From the NCBI RefSeq assembly GCF_001278805.1, contig NZ_CP012602.1, positions 289,001 to 353,000 on the forward strand: 64,000 bases of DNA. The letters are read 5' to 3'. The notes under the pieces were generated by a model that saw only the letters and a list, made by a program, of their open reading frames with translations, had not been told where the DNA came from and ran no database searches. The stretch comes from Bacillus sp. FJAT-18017 (lineage in GTDB: Bacteria; Bacillota; Bacilli; Bacillales; Cytobacillaceae). Positions 8,665 to 17,748 of the stretch are shown piece by piece. Every line of letters starts with the position of its first letter. Position 1 is the first letter of the stretch. A program made the translations under genes and the position numbers.

Positions 8665-9873
8665 ATGGTAAAACAAAAGACAGTATCAGAAAGGAAGCTG
8701 CTGGGTATTGCTGGGCTTGCCTGGATGTTTGATGCGATGGATGTAGGAATGCTTTCATTTATCATAGCAGCATTAAAAATCGATTGGGACTTAACGGCCC
8801 AGCAAATGGGCTGGATTGGCAGCATCAATTCAATAGGGATGGCTGTGGGTGCCCTTGTTTTTGGATTGTTTGCAGACCGAATTGGACGTAAAAAAGTATT
8901 AATCATTACGTTACTGCTTTTCTCAATTGGCAGTGGACTATCAGCGTTAACAACATCATTGGGTATATTTCTCGTATTGCGTTTTCTAATTGGAATGGGT
9001 CTCGGAGGGGAGCTTCCTGTTGCATCGACATTGGTATCCGAGTCGGTGCCTGCAGACAGGAGAGGCAAGATTGTCGTCTTGCTGGAAAGCTTTTGGGCAT
9101 GGGGCTGGCTGATTGCCGCGGTAATCTCCTATTTTGTCATCCCGGAATTCGGCTGGCAGATTGCTCTTTTAATTAGCGCTATACCAGCTTTATATGCTAT
9201 ATATCTTAGGGTTCATTTGCCAGATTCACCTCGGTTTACCTCAGGGGAGAAACAGAAGAAACCAACAGTACTAGAAAGTATAAGAACACTATGGTCAAAG
9301 GAGTATAAGCGACAGACTGCCATGCTCTGGATTCTCTGGTTCTGTGTTGTGTTCTCCTATTATGGGATGTTCCTTTGGCTTCCAAGCGTAGTAATCGGAA
9401 AAGGCTATAGTATGGTCCAGAGTTTTCAATACGTTTTAATTATGACACTTGCTCAGCTTCCTGGGTATTATACAGCTTCTTACTTTATTGAAAAAATAGG
9501 CAGGAAGTTTGTGTTAGTCGTATATCTCGCTGGAACAGCGGTCAGTGCTTATTTCTTTGGGACAAGCGAGTCACTAACCATGCTTTTGGCGGCTGGAGCC
9601 TTCCTATCCTTCTTTAACCTTGGGGCATGGGGTGCGTTATATGCGTACTCGCCAGAACAATACCCTACTGCAGTACGGGGAACGGGTGCAGGTATGGCAG
9701 CATCGGTGGGTCGAATTGGCGGTGTACTTGGACCGCTGCTCGTTCCGTACTTGTCCAGTCAGGGAGCATCAATGCAGGTTATTTTCACAGTCTTCTGTAT
9801 ATCAATTTTGATTGGTGCCGCGTCAGTGTTGTTCCTTGGCAAGGAAACGAAAAATAAGGAACTCATGGAATAG
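8665..9873 (+). CDS. niaP: Major facilitator superfamily transporter, NiaP (YceI)-like niacin permease
   Basis: The 402-residue membrane protein has 12 predicted segments and MFS motif A as GLFADRIGRKKV between segments 2 and 3. The start SERKLLGIAGLAWMFDAMDV and the stretch GMGLGGELPVASTLVSESV closely follow the Bacillus YceI/NiaP proteins that import nicotinate and nicotinamide for NAD synthesis. ATG 8665 is chosen because GGGGG lies 5 nt upstream; ATG 8653 lacks a spaced ribosome binding site. It is monocistronic, after the LIV terminator. Assignment to niacin is by family resemblance; other sugar-porter-like substrates cannot be excluded. Confidence 0.75.
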   Translation: MVKQKTVSERKLLGIAGLAWMFDAMDVGMLSFIIAALKIDWDLTAQQMGWIGSINSIGMAVGALVFGLFADRIGRKKVLIITLLLFSIGSGLSALTTSLGIFLVLRFLIGMGLGGELPVASTLVSESVPADRRGKIVVLLESFWAWGWLIAAVISYFVIPEFGWQIALLISAIPALYAIYLRVHLPDSPRFTSGEKQKKPTVLESIRTLWSKEYKRQTAMLWILWFCVVFSYYGMFLWLPSVVIGKGYSMVQSFQYVLIMTLAQLPGYYTASYFIEKIGRKFVLVVYLAGTAVSAYFFGTSESLTMLLAAGAFLSFFNLGAWGALYAYSPEQYPTAVRGTGAGMAASVGRIGGVLGPLLVPYLSSQGASMQVIFTVFCISILIGAASVLFLGKETKNKELME

Positions 9874-9876
9874 TAC

Positions 9877-10142
9877 AAAAAGCGTAAGCGCCTTCGTGAC
9901 AGGCAAAGAACCGCCTCGCGACAGGCAAAGAGCGCCTGTCCCTGCGAAGATTATTCTGAGAAGCTTTCCTTTGTGTCCCTGCGATGTTTATTCTCAGGAT
10001 GCTTTCCTTAGTGGTCAGCGACGTATAGCCTGGAGTCTCTCCAACTGAGATAAAGGAAACACGAAGAGCCGAGGCGCATTCGTGCTTGACTTATCGTAGG
10101 ACGGAGAGCGAAGGACACTAGGCGCTAGGCGCTGGAGCTAGA
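9877..10142 (+). repeat. Dispersed intergenic repeat, composite copy
   Basis: The stretch starts AAAAAGCGTAAGCGCC and ends GGCGCTAGGCGCTGGAGCTA, the two ends also found at 43123 and, inverted, at 24585 and 50079. Its middle carries the second repeat type: CGTGACAGGCAAA, GCGCCTGTCCCTGCGA and GCTTTCCTTTGTGTCCCTGCGATG, shared with 59122-59330. GATAAAGGAAACACGA and GACTTATCGTA recur, inverted, at 50079. No coding potential is visible. It fills the gap between niaP and the next terminator. Confidence 0.75.
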
Positions 10143-10146
10143 TTCC

Positions 10147-10180
10147 AAAAAAGGGGTACCGGTAAAGAATCCGGTACCCC
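10147..10180 (-). terminator. Rho-independent terminator of the polar amino acid ABC operon
   Basis: GGGGTACCGG (10153-10162) and CCGGTACCCC (10171-10180) form a perfect 10-bp stem with an 8-nt loop. On the reverse strand the stem is followed by TTTTTT, so it serves the leftward operon. It may also stop transcripts from niaP, which has no other clear terminator. Confidence 0.8.
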
Positions 10181-10237
10181 ATTTATATTATCAGTGTAAC
10201 AATTTGGTGAAACAAGAAAATTCGGGTGGTGCGGCAC

Positions 10238-10981
10238 CTATTTTAGTTCAGTTGAACTAAGGAACTCCCGTGTGCGCTCTTCCTTTGGATTTGAGAAAAT
10301 TTCATCAGGATGGCCTTTTTCCACAATACTTCCTTCATTCATATACACAATCCAGTCGGCAACCTCGCGTGCAAACCCCATTTCATGGGTGACAACAACC
10401 ATTGTCATTCCGTCCACGGCAAGTTCCTTCATAGTCTGAAGAACTTCACCTACAAGTTCAGGGTCAAGAGCGGAGGTTGGCTCATCAAACAGCATGATGT
10501 CCGGCCGCATTGCAAGGGCCCTGGCAATGGCGACCCGTTGCTTTTGTCCGCCTGACAGCTTACTTGGATAAACATCGGCCTTATCGTCTAGCCCCACCTT
10601 CTTTAAAAGTTCAAGTGCTTCTTGAGTAGCAGTTTCTTTTGGGATTTTTTTGACATGAATGGGTGCTTCAATAATATTCTCAAGAACTGTCATATGAGGA
10701 AAAAGATTAAAGTGCTGAAAAACCATGCCGATTTGTTGGCGCACTTCATTAATATCATGTGTTCCCTGCAGAATTTCTTCTCCATTTAAAATGAGCTTGC
10801 CGCTGTCCTTTTTTTCAAGGAAATTGAGACACCGCAGCAGAGTACTCTTTCCCGACCCACTAGCTCCAATTAAGCAGACAACATCACTTTCATATACTGT
10901 TAGGTTAATATCTTTTAATACATGTAAATCACCGAATGATTTATTCAGGTTTTCTATTCTAATCATTTCACGAGCTTCCAT
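10238..10981 (-). CDS. Polar amino acid ABC transporter ATP-binding protein, GlnQ/TcyN type
   Basis: This 247-residue protein is the ATPase of a polar amino acid uptake system. It has Walker [16 protein letters not shown], the PAAT-family motif [18 protein letters not shown], signature [17 protein letters not shown], Walker [21 protein letters not shown] and switch [11 protein letters not shown]. The ATG is preceded by AGGAGGA at 7 nt. It is the last of three genes (binding protein, permease, ATPase) in a leftward operon; 12 nt separate it from the permease gene. Family members import glutamine, cystine, arginine or histidine; the substrate is not determined here. Confidence 0.93.
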   Translation of the reverse strand: MEAREMIRIENLNKSFGDLHVLKDINLTVYESDVVCLIGASGSGKSTLLRCLNFLEKKDSGKLILNGEEILQGTHDINEVRQQIGMVFQHFNLFPHMTVLENIIEAPIHVKKIPKETATQEALELLKKVGLDDKADVYPSKLSGGQKQRVAIARALAMRPDIMLFDEPTSALDPELVGEVLQTMKELAVDGMTMVVVTHEMGFAREVADWIVYMNEGSIVEKGHPDEIFSNPKEERTREFLSSTELK

Positions 10982-10993
10982 ACCTTGTTCCTC

Positions 10994-11659
10994 CTATCGA
11001 TCACTGACTGCCAGTCTTTTTTCAAAACGGTTGACGATAAATGTGAGCAGAGCCACAAGTATCAAATAATAAACGGCTACAATCAGCAAATAGGTCATTT
11101 CATCGAAATTGTTGGAACCTAATGTAGTTGCCACGTTGAATAGCTCGTTCATTGAGATAAAGGCTGCCAGTGAGGAATCTTTAAGTCCTATAATAAATTG
11201 GTTGCCCAACGGGGGAAGGGCACGCCGGAAAGCCTGGGGCAAAATAATTCTTCTCATAGCAAGCCCCTTGCTCATTCCGAGAGAGCGGCCGGCTTCCATT
11301 TGGCCCTTATCAACCGCCTGAATGGTCCCACGGAATATCTCAGCAATATATGCCCCATTATGAAAGGCAAGTGCAAGAGCCGCTGCCCAGAAGTCCGGAA
11401 TCAAAAAAATCCCGCTAATACCAAAGTAAAGAATGAAAATTTGAACAATCAAGGGTGTTCCACGGACAAGATAAACATACGCATCAGAGATAAAACCAAG
11501 AATTTTTATATTTGATATTTTTAAGAGTGCGAAAAATAAGCCAATCAAAATACCGAATAACACAGATACAGCAGTAAGTTTAAGCGTTAAAAGCATAGCA
11601 TCCCAAAATAGGCCGCTGCTATCTGCAAAAGTTGAGAAAAAATGTGAGAAACTAGGCAA
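10994..11659 (-). CDS. Polar amino acid ABC transporter permease (HisM/GlnP type)
   Basis: The membrane subunit of the amino acid importer, 221 residues from the chosen start. LKLTAVSVLFGILIGLFFAL and YVYLVRGTPLIVQIFILYFG are typical, as is the EAA loop EAGRSLGMSKGLAMRRIILP, which contacts the ATPase. Five hydrophobic segments are visible. TTG 11659 is chosen because AAGGAAG lies about 7 nt upstream; an upstream in-frame TTG at 11683 has no ribosome binding site and would add eight residues. Only one permease gene is present, so the channel should be a homodimer. Confidence 0.92.
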   Translation of the reverse strand: MPSFSHFFSTFADSSGLFWDAMLLTLKLTAVSVLFGILIGLFFALLKISNIKILGFISDAYVYLVRGTPLIVQIFILYFGISGIFLIPDFWAAALALAFHNGAYIAEIFRGTIQAVDKGQMEAGRSLGMSKGLAMRRIILPQAFRRALPPLGNQFIIGLKDSSLAAFISMNELFNVATTLGSNNFDEMTYLLIVAVYYLILVALLTFIVNRFEKRLAVSDR

Positions 11660-11698
11660 AGTGTGATCTTCCTTTCCAAGCAAAGTTAAAATTAATGA

Positions 11699-12478
11699 TT
11701 ATTCCGGTTTTTTCGTAATGTCTTCTCCAAAGTATTTTTCGGAGATTTTCGTTAAGGTTCCATCCTTACGAAGCGATTCGAGTGCTTCATTCACACGTTT
11801 CAGCAGCTGCGGGTTATCCTTTGGCAAAACAATCGCCTGTTCACTACGCTCAATTAACTGGCGGCCTTCGATTTCGAATCCTTCCTTAGCCGCGCTTTTT
11901 CCAGTTACAAAATCTGTAATTACGGCGTCATGCCTTCCGATGCTTAAAGCCTTTAGCGCAGTGATGTCACTATCGTACATTTTTAGATTTGACGTGTATT
12001 TACTTGCAGTGTCTGCATAGGTTGAGCCCTTTGCGACGGCTACTTCTTTCCCTTTTAGGTCATCGACCGTTTCTATCCCGCTGTCGGGGCGCACGAAAAT
12101 TTGCGGTCCTGAATAGTAGTAGGGGGTAGAAAAGGATACATGCTTGCTCCTTTGAGGATTAATGGTGTGTGAAGCAACGGCCGCATCGGCCCTCCCTGTC
12201 TTAACACCTTCAACGATACCCTTGAATTTCAACCTTTTTTGAACAGGTTCAAGGCCTAATTCCTTGGCAACGGCTTCACCGACTGCGATATCAAAGCCGT
12301 CCATCGACAAATCCTTTTCATCAATGTAACTGAATGGCTTGAATTCACCTGAAGCCGCAAATACAAATTGATCTTTATTTATCAGCTCAGATCCATCTGC
12401 CAACTTTTCCTTTTCGGCACAGCCGGTTAAAAGTGCGGCAAATAATAAACATAAAAAAAATACGTTCCTTTTATTCAT
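11699..12478 (-). CDS. Polar amino acid ABC transporter substrate-binding lipoprotein
   Basis: A 259-residue extracellular lipoprotein of solute-binding family 3. The lipobox is LLTGC with the acylated Cys at residue 20. FSYIDEKDLSMDGFDIAVGE, then GVKTGRADAAVASHTINPQR and FSTPYYYSGPQIFV are the usual ligand-pocket segments, and the conserved acidic residue that grips the amino group lies in the DAVITD region. An AGGAGCC ribosome binding site precedes the ATG. It is the first gene of the three-gene importer operon. The ligand could be cystine, glutamine or a basic amino acid. Confidence 0.92.
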   Translation of the reverse strand: MNKRNVFFLCLLFAALLTGCAEKEKLADGSELINKDQFVFAASGEFKPFSYIDEKDLSMDGFDIAVGEAVAKELGLEPVQKRLKFKGIVEGVKTGRADAAVASHTINPQRSKHVSFSTPYYYSGPQIFVRPDSGIETVDDLKGKEVAVAKGSTYADTASKYTSNLKMYDSDITALKALSIGRHDAVITDFVTGKSAAKEGFEIEGRQLIERSEQAIVLPKDNPQLLKRVNEALESLRKDGTLTKISEKYFGEDITKKPE

Positions 12479-12654
12479 GCAGAATGTTAGGCTCCTTTCG
12501 TGTGCGATAAAGATTCTTACCCTTTATTTTGAAATAATAATCCTGTTGGGGAAAATTAGTAGGACTTTTGACGTGTATAGAGGGGGCAAGGACAGTGAAG
12601 AGGATTAATATAGTAAATAATTTATATCCACCAGAGAATACTTGAAACAAAGCT

Positions 12655-12688
12655 TCAAAAAAGAAAAGGAGCCCATAGTGGACTCCTT
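12655..12688 (-). terminator. Rho-independent terminator of the radical SAM gene
   Basis: On the reverse strand AAGGAGTCC pairs with GGGCTCCTT, followed by TTCTTTTTT. It lies just after the stop of the leftward radical SAM gene. Confidence 0.8.
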
Positions 12689-12693
12689 AAATG

Positions 12694-14481
12694 TTAAGCA
12701 TCTAGATTGACTTCGTGGCGCACTTTAGGCTGCAGGCGGGAACGGACACTATTTGAATAATCCTTGTAAAGCTGTTCAAGACCAACCATAGCTAAGGAGA
12801 AGAAATTAGCATAGTTCTTTTGAACTTCCCACTTAAGCTCGTTGCTTCCACAGATGCTGTGTTTATTCAATTCTTCAATTTCCTTCTTGATCGTGACCAA
12901 TTCCACCTGGTATTCCTCTTTAGGAAGAGTCAGCAGATGATCAATACGTTCGATATATTCCTGGGATTTTTCGATTTTATACTTGATATCTTCATAGCCA
13001 GCCCTGTCAATCAATTTGTATTTCAATTTGAAGTCGTTAAGAAGCTTGGCTGAATCATAGGTTGCATCGACAATGTCATCCCTGGTCATATCGACTGTTT
13101 CGTAGCTAAGCATGTGCTTCCAGGATGGCTGGGTAATTGCGTTACGGTGGTCTTCCAGGGTATGGCACAATTTTTTGTAGCCATAGAGCTCCGGATTTTC
13201 AAATGCAGCACTTGCTGGATCAAGAAATGGGGCGAGTGGTGCTACAAAGTAGAATAACCGTGGATCCTGGCCGCATTCAAGATGAATTCTTTCAGCAAAA
13301 TCAACATTTTCAAGTGCACTTTGATACGTTTGGTGCGGAATACCTATCATAAAGAACAAATCAATTTTTTTACAGCCATGCTTTAATGCGAATTGCAGGG
13401 TTTCGATAACCTTGGCATTGGTACAGTTGAATTTGCCGTTATAGCGGCGAATTCCTTCATCATGGGTTTCGAGAGTAAGCTCGACGCTATATTTAGGGAC
13501 CGCCTCGTTGATTTGTTTGAAGAAATCCTCATTTGCGTATTGAAACAGTTCGAAAACTAGTTCATTTTTTAAATTGATATTTTTCAGTCTGCCGAAAAAT
13601 TCCTCGACATACTTTTTGCCGCCCTGACGGATATCATGAAGGATGAAGATGGGCGCGCGGCTGAAGCGCTGAATAAACTGAATATCTTCAACCAATTTTT
13701 CAGGTGACCTGAGTGCAAGGGATTTCCGGTTGCAGTTCTGGTCATAGCCATCTTTGGAGCCGCCGCAAATCAGGCAATTCTGGGTGCATCCCCTTGCAGT
13801 TAGGATAGCTGTGTTTGGGTATTGCAGCCAGCCGTTGTATGGCAGGGGATCCATAAAGTTTTTATATTTGAATACCGATTTTATCGCATATCTGTATCCT
13901 GGAACATCAAATTCATCAAGGTCCTTTGGTACATAGGAAAGTGGATTGTATCCAACCTCAGTTCCGCGTTTCCACGTTAGATTCGGGATATCCTCGTAAA
14001 GTGTATTCCCGAATTCAAGCTTGTTCATGAGCATGAGGACAAGTTTTTCAGTTGAGTCACCGCGGAGGACGAAATCAATGCAAGGATATTCAATTAAATC
14101 CTTATGGTAATACGTAGAGGACAAGCCTCCGAACATAATAGGTGTATCAGGATGCAGCCGCTTTACTATCTTTGCCAATTCAATGCTGCCGTGTGCATGC
14201 GGAAGCCAATGGAGGTCGATTCCGAAACACTTCGCCTTGATGCCTTTTAACTTCTTTTCTACATCAAAATTTTCATCCATTAGCATTCTGTTGGCAATGT
14301 TAATAATCCTTACCTTGAGTCCGTAGCGTTCAAGATAGTCAGCAATCGAGGTGATCCCAATCGGGTACATCTCGAAAACTGGAGAAGATGGGACAACATC
14401 ACTGATTGGGCCGGCCAAAAGCGAGTTTTCCCTAAAATCATAAACGCTTGGCGCATGTAAAAGAACTAAGTCATACATCAT
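12694..14481 (-). CDS. B12-binding radical SAM protein of unknown function
   Basis: The 595-residue cytoplasmic protein combines an N-terminal cobalamin-binding-like Rossmann domain (about 1-150) with a radical SAM barrel (about 220-450). The cluster motif GCTQNCLICGG places Cys at 232, 236 and 239 (CX3CX2C). CFGIDLHWLPHAHGS, near residue 90, resembles the DxHxxG cobalamin loop but is not exact, so cofactor binding is uncertain. The C-terminal 120 residues are Lys/Glu-rich and probably helical. It resembles the TIGR04190 type of B12/radical SAM proteins, whose reaction is unknown to me. ATG 14481 is used because AAGG lies 8 nt upstream. It is monocistronic, with an FNR-type palindrome 70-85 nt upstream, which suggests anaerobic expression. 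Confidence 0.85.
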   Translation of the reverse strand: MMYDLVLLHAPSVYDFRENSLLAGPISDVVPSSPVFEMYPIGITSIADYLERYGLKVRIINIANRMLMDENFDVEKKLKGIKAKCFGIDLHWLPHAHGSIELAKIVKRLHPDTPIMFGGLSSTYYHKDLIEYPCIDFVLRGDSTEKLVLMLMNKLEFGNTLYEDIPNLTWKRGTEVGYNPLSYVPKDLDEFDVPGYRYAIKSVFKYKNFMDPLPYNGWLQYPNTAILTARGCTQNCLICGGSKDGYDQNCNRKSLALRSPEKLVEDIQFIQRFSRAPIFILHDIRQGGKKYVEEFFGRLKNINLKNELVFELFQYANEDFFKQINEAVPKYSVELTLETHDEGIRRYNGKFNCTNAKVIETLQFALKHGCKKIDLFFMIGIPHQTYQSALENVDFAERIHLECGQDPRLFYFVAPLAPFLDPASAAFENPELYGYKKLCHTLEDHRNAITQPSWKHMLSYETVDMTRDDIVDATYDSAKLLNDFKLKYKLIDRAGYEDIKYKIEKSQEYIERIDHLLTLPKEEYQVELVTIKKEIEELNKHSICGSNELKWEVQKNYANFFSLAMVGLEQLYKDYSNSVRSRLQPKVRHEVNLDA

Positions 14482-14549
14482 TATTTTCACCTTCTAATTA
14501 TAGTAATCTTCCAAGATATGTGTGGTTAATAAGGTATTTAACACTGATA

Positions 14550-14565
14550 TGTGAAAAATTTCACA
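14550..14565 (-). promoter_or_regulatory. Perfect FNR-type palindrome upstream of the radical SAM gene
   Basis: TGTGAAAAATTTCACA has arms TGTGA and TCACA separated by 6 nt, the arrangement of Bacillus Fnr sites. Its centre is about 76 nt before the start codon of the leftward gene. A possible -10 box TATTAA (14531-14526 on the reverse strand) lies about 29 nt downstream of the centre, close to a class II activator position. The rightward kinase gene is 440 nt away and is a less likely target. Confidence 0.6.
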
Positions 14566-14812
14566 AAATATATTAAAAAAATATACCTGTTTACTCAAAG
14601 ATATTAAGTGATGACGAATACAATTTAAGTTTATTACAAAAATAATCTTTATCACTTCCCATAGATTGACAATCACGTGACAAAGTGGCCTCTAAATAAA
14701 TCAATTTTGAGGCAAATGAATATGCATATCATTTTACTACTAAAGTAGTAGATCAAATATGGCTTTTGCTGAATAGTAATGGACGAGAAAGATTTGCGAT
14801 AATAAATGCAAA

Positions 14813-14876
14813 CAAACCGAGCGGGGTTTGTCCCAGCATCGGACAGTGGATTGCCATTTGGCCGGTCTGGGTTTTT
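14813..14876 (+). other. Two consecutive hairpins, the second with a terminator tail, in the leader of the kinase gene
   Basis: CAAACC (14813-14818) pairs with GGTTTG (14825-14830). Next, CCCAG (14832-14836) pairs with CTGGG (14867-14871), with an inner CGG/CCG helix, and TTTTT follows at 14872-14876. The pair sits 128 nt before the sensor kinase start and could be an attenuator or a small RNA end. I did not recognise a known riboswitch class. The rest of 14566-15003 is AT-rich with no gene seen. Confidence 0.35.
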
Positions 14877-15003
14877 CAATTGATTATAAGAATGGATAAG
14901 CGGTTCTTTTCTTTGAGGAGAGAGCCTTTTTAATGTACAAAAATAATAATTTAACTTACATTATAATTAACAGAAAATTTAGAATAGGGGAGAAGGGAAG
15001 AGG

Positions 15004-16866
15004 ATGGCTGGACAAAAGCTGGTACAGCAGAAGGAAAGAGTTGCGCACCTGGCGATGACGGGTATATCGATTGCCGGAGGACTTATCCTTTTCCTTACAA
15101 CACCAGGGATAGAAGTCCCTGAACAGTGGCTGATCTTCGTACTGCTTGCAGCGTTTCTCGGGGTGGTTGAAGTATATCCTATGCCCGTCTGGCGCGGCTT
15201 TACAACTATATCGTTTCCAATTGTCTATGCCATATATGTGATGCACGGTCTGGAATATGCAATCTGGTCGTACGCGATTATCGTATTAGCCGTAAATATA
15301 GCGAAAAGAAGGCCACTCCGGATTATTTGCTTTAATCCAGCCCAATTAATCATCAGCTTTTATGTGGCTCTGGCTTTTTCCGAGTGGGCCTCTACAATTG
15401 GCGACTTTGACACAAAGCCTGCAGTAATTGGAGGGCTTCTCTATATTACGACCGCAATTGTCCCATTTTATCTTATTAACAATATGCTCGTTGATATCAT
15501 TCTATTTGTCCGCCCGCAGCCATACACAATAAAAATGTGGCGGCAAAAAACTTTGCAGGAACTGAACAGCATGGCGATATCGTACGGATACCTTGTTCTT
15601 TTCGTGGTGCTTGGCAATCAGAATCGTGGGGAAATTGATGCAATTACATTCTTTTTCTTCTTTGCTCCCCTGGTCGGGCTGGCACTGCTGAGTTCAATCA
15701 TCGTCAGGCTAAAAAAGGAAAAGTCAAAGCTTAAGGCGCTGTTCAGCATTTCCTCAGAGCTGAATAAACAGATTGCCTCCAACAATTGGCTTGATTTCCT
15801 TGTAGAGAACCTCCCTGAATTCATTGATGTTGATGCATGTATTCTTTGGACAAAGGAAAATAGCAACTGGAATAGAGTTTTTTCAACTGGTCTCACGAAT
15901 GAGGGGATAGAGCTATCCGGTGAGGATGCCAAGGCGCTCAACACGGTGAAAAAATTTGTCATTTTCCACAATTCTCGGCGGGAGGCCGGCCCGGCATCTC
16001 CATTCTTTCAAAAAGAAATCCGGTCCAAGATGTATGCCCCGCTTCTGCTAGATGAAGAGCTTGTTGGATTGTTTGTCTTTGGCAGAAGCAGGACAAAGAG
16101 TTTTACAGAAGAAGATGTTCAGTCCGCTGTTACACTTGCAAACCAGCTTGCGGTTTTAATAAAAACAAAATGGCTCTTCTCCGAGGAGGAGAAGAGGCTC
16201 ATCTTGGAGGAAAGGAACCGGATTGCGCGTGATATCCACGACGGAGTGGCTCAAACGCTTGCAGGAGCGGTCCTGACACTTGAAACGGCAGAAAGGAAAT
16301 TCCCGAAAGCTCCAGAGGATTCCTTAAAGCTGATACAGGAAAGTACAGAAAAACTGCGTCTGAGTTTAAGAGAAGTGAGGGAGTCCATTTATGCACTGAG
16401 GCCTTATCCTACAGAGAGGGTTGGACTCCTTACCGCTATAGAATCACGGATAAAGGCGGTAAGGAAAGAACATCCAGTCCATATAGAACTCGAAAAAAGG
16501 GGAACCGAGTTTCCGTTAAGCTCGATGACGGAAAAGGTGATATTTGATATTTTCCAGGAGAGTGTACAGAACGCACTAAAGCATGCGGGGGCAGCCAAAA
16601 TAGAAGTAATGATTAGCTATCAAAGGGAAAATGTTTTTTTAAAAATAAAAGATGACGGAATCGGTTTCTCTTTATTCCAAGCTATGATAAAGGCAAGAAA
16701 TGAGCCTCATTTCGGAATTCTTCATATGAATGAGGCTGCCGAAAAAATTCAGGCCTCCCTGCAGGTCGACAGCAGAGAAGGAGAAGGAACGGAAATTTCA
16801 CTAACCGTTCCACGGATGGGAATAGAAGGGGGAATCATAAATGATCAAGCTCATGTTAGTCGATGA
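15004..16866 (+). CDS. Membrane sensor histidine kinase (HisKA_3/NarL type) with GAF domain
   Basis: This 620-residue sensor kinase has about seven N-terminal membrane segments (residues 15-235), a GAF-like domain (about 245-390), a HisKA_3 dimerisation and phosphoacceptor helix and a HATPase_c domain (about 505-605). The phosphoaccepting His is 412 in [22 protein letters not shown]-site motifs are the N-box [14 protein letters not shown] and a [11 protein letters not shown] end. The ATG follows GGGGAGAAGGGAAGAGG. The response regulator gene overlaps its last 26 nt. The membrane part shows no known sensor fold; the GAF domain may bind a small molecule or heme. Confidence 0.92.
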   Translation: MAGQKLVQQKERVAHLAMTGISIAGGLILFLTTPGIEVPEQWLIFVLLAAFLGVVEVYPMPVWRGFTTISFPIVYAIYVMHGLEYAIWSYAIIVLAVNIAKRRPLRIICFNPAQLIISFYVALAFSEWASTIGDFDTKPAVIGGLLYITTAIVPFYLINNMLVDIILFVRPQPYTIKMWRQKTLQELNSMAISYGYLVLFVVLGNQNRGEIDAITFFFFFAPLVGLALLSSIIVRLKKEKSKLKALFSISSELNKQIASNNWLDFLVENLPEFIDVDACILWTKENSNWNRVFSTGLTNEGIELSGEDAKALNTVKKFVIFHNSRREAGPASPFFQKEIRSKMYAPLLLDEELVGLFVFGRSRTKSFTEEDVQSAVTLANQLAVLIKTKWLFSEEEKRLILEERNRIARDIHDGVAQTLAGAVLTLETAERKFPKAPEDSLKLIQESTEKLRLSLREVRESIYALRPYPTERVGLLTAIESRIKAVRKEHPVHIELEKRGTEFPLSSMTEKVIFDIFQESVQNALKHAGAAKIEVMISYQRENVFLKIKDDGIGFSLFQAMIKARNEPHFGILHMNEAAEKIQASLQVDSREGEGTEISLTVPRMGIEGGIINDQAHVSR

Positions 16867-17488
16867 CCATGCGGTTCTCCGGGATGGGCTGAAGAATATC
16901 CTGGATCTTGAGACGGATATAGAAGTCGTTGGCGAGGCAGTTTCGGGTCAGGATGCGCTAGTTAAAGTGCCGGAAATCCTGCCTGACGTTATATTAATGG
17001 ATATAAATATTCCGGATAAGAACGGGATCGAAGTAACTGGAATTATAAAGAAGGAATTCCCGCAAATTAAAGTCCTCGTACTCACAATGTTTGACCATGA
17101 TGAATATTTTATGTCGGCAATAAGGGAAGGGGCTGATGGCTATCTCCTAAAAGATGCTCCATCTCAGCATGTGGTCGAGGCAATCCGTTCTGTTGCCCGC
17201 GGACAGTCAGTAATAGCTCCTTCCATGACTAAAAAGTTCCTTAGCTTTAACCAGCCTCAGGAAGAACCTCCCAAGGAATCCAAGGATGCGTTGCTGACTG
17301 AAAGGGAGAGAGAAGTCCTGCTTTGCCTTGTCCAGGGAATGAATAACAAAGAAATCGCGCAGACTCTTTTTATCAGTGATAAAACAGTAAAGATTCATGT
17401 AAGCAAAATCTTTAAAAAGCTTGATGTGAAAAGCCGATCACAGGTTGTGATTTATGCGGTGCAAAATCAGCTAATACCCCTGCCTTAA
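16841..17488 (+). CDS. Response regulator, NarL/DegU (LuxR-type) family
   Basis: A 215-residue DNA-binding response regulator and partner of the preceding kinase. The receiver domain (1-120) has acidic pair D8 D9, phosphoacceptor D54 in [11 protein letters not shown], Thr/Met in VLTMFDH and Lys in YLLKDA. The C-terminal LuxR-type HTH (about 150-210) has [20 protein letters not shown] and [14 protein letters not shown]. The start ATG lies inside the end of the kinase gene behind GAAGGGGGA, so the two are translationally coupled. Targets are unknown; the downstream SLH-protease pair is a possible one only by proximity. Confidence 0.94.
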   Translation: MIKLMLVDDHAVLRDGLKNILDLETDIEVVGEAVSGQDALVKVPEILPDVILMDINIPDKNGIEVTGIIKKEFPQIKVLVLTMFDHDEYFMSAIREGADGYLLKDAPSQHVVEAIRSVARGQSVIAPSMTKKFLSFNQPQEEPPKESKDALLTEREREVLLCLVQGMNNKEIAQTLFISDKTVKIHVSKIFKKLDVKSRSQVVIYAVQNQLIPLP

Positions 17489-17505
17489 CAGAATAACTTG
17501 ACTTG

Positions 17506-17540
17506 CACCCTGCTTTTTTAAGCAGGGTGTATTAATTTTT
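17506..17540 (+). terminator. Rho-independent terminator of the two-component operon
   Basis: CACCCTGCT (17506-17514) pairs with AGCAGGGTG (17521-17529), loop TTTTTA, then ATTAATTTTT. A good stem and T-rich tail. Confidence 0.85.
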
Positions 17541-17748
17541 GTTCAGGAAACAAACAGGCAGCGAAAAAGTTAAGGCTGTGGCTTTTCTACTTTTCTACTT
17601 TTCAAATACTACTTTGGTCTTAGAAGAATTAGTACCTTTACCTGTGCAGAATATTGCCTGTGGAGAATAGGAATAGCATTTAAACAATGGGATAATAGGG
17701 TAAATGATAAATTGAATTTAGAATATTCAGAACATGGAGGTTGGGAGA

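Noticed and set aside
12479..12693. T-box or S-box leader before the amino acid importer
   Set aside because: No specifier loop, no TGGNACCGCG T-box sequence and no SAM aptamer core were found.
14813..14876. Cobalamin riboswitch near the B12-type radical SAM gene
   Set aside because: On the reverse strand ATCCACTGTCC faintly resembles the GCCACTG box, but the other conserved boxes are missing and the hairpins are oriented toward the kinase gene.
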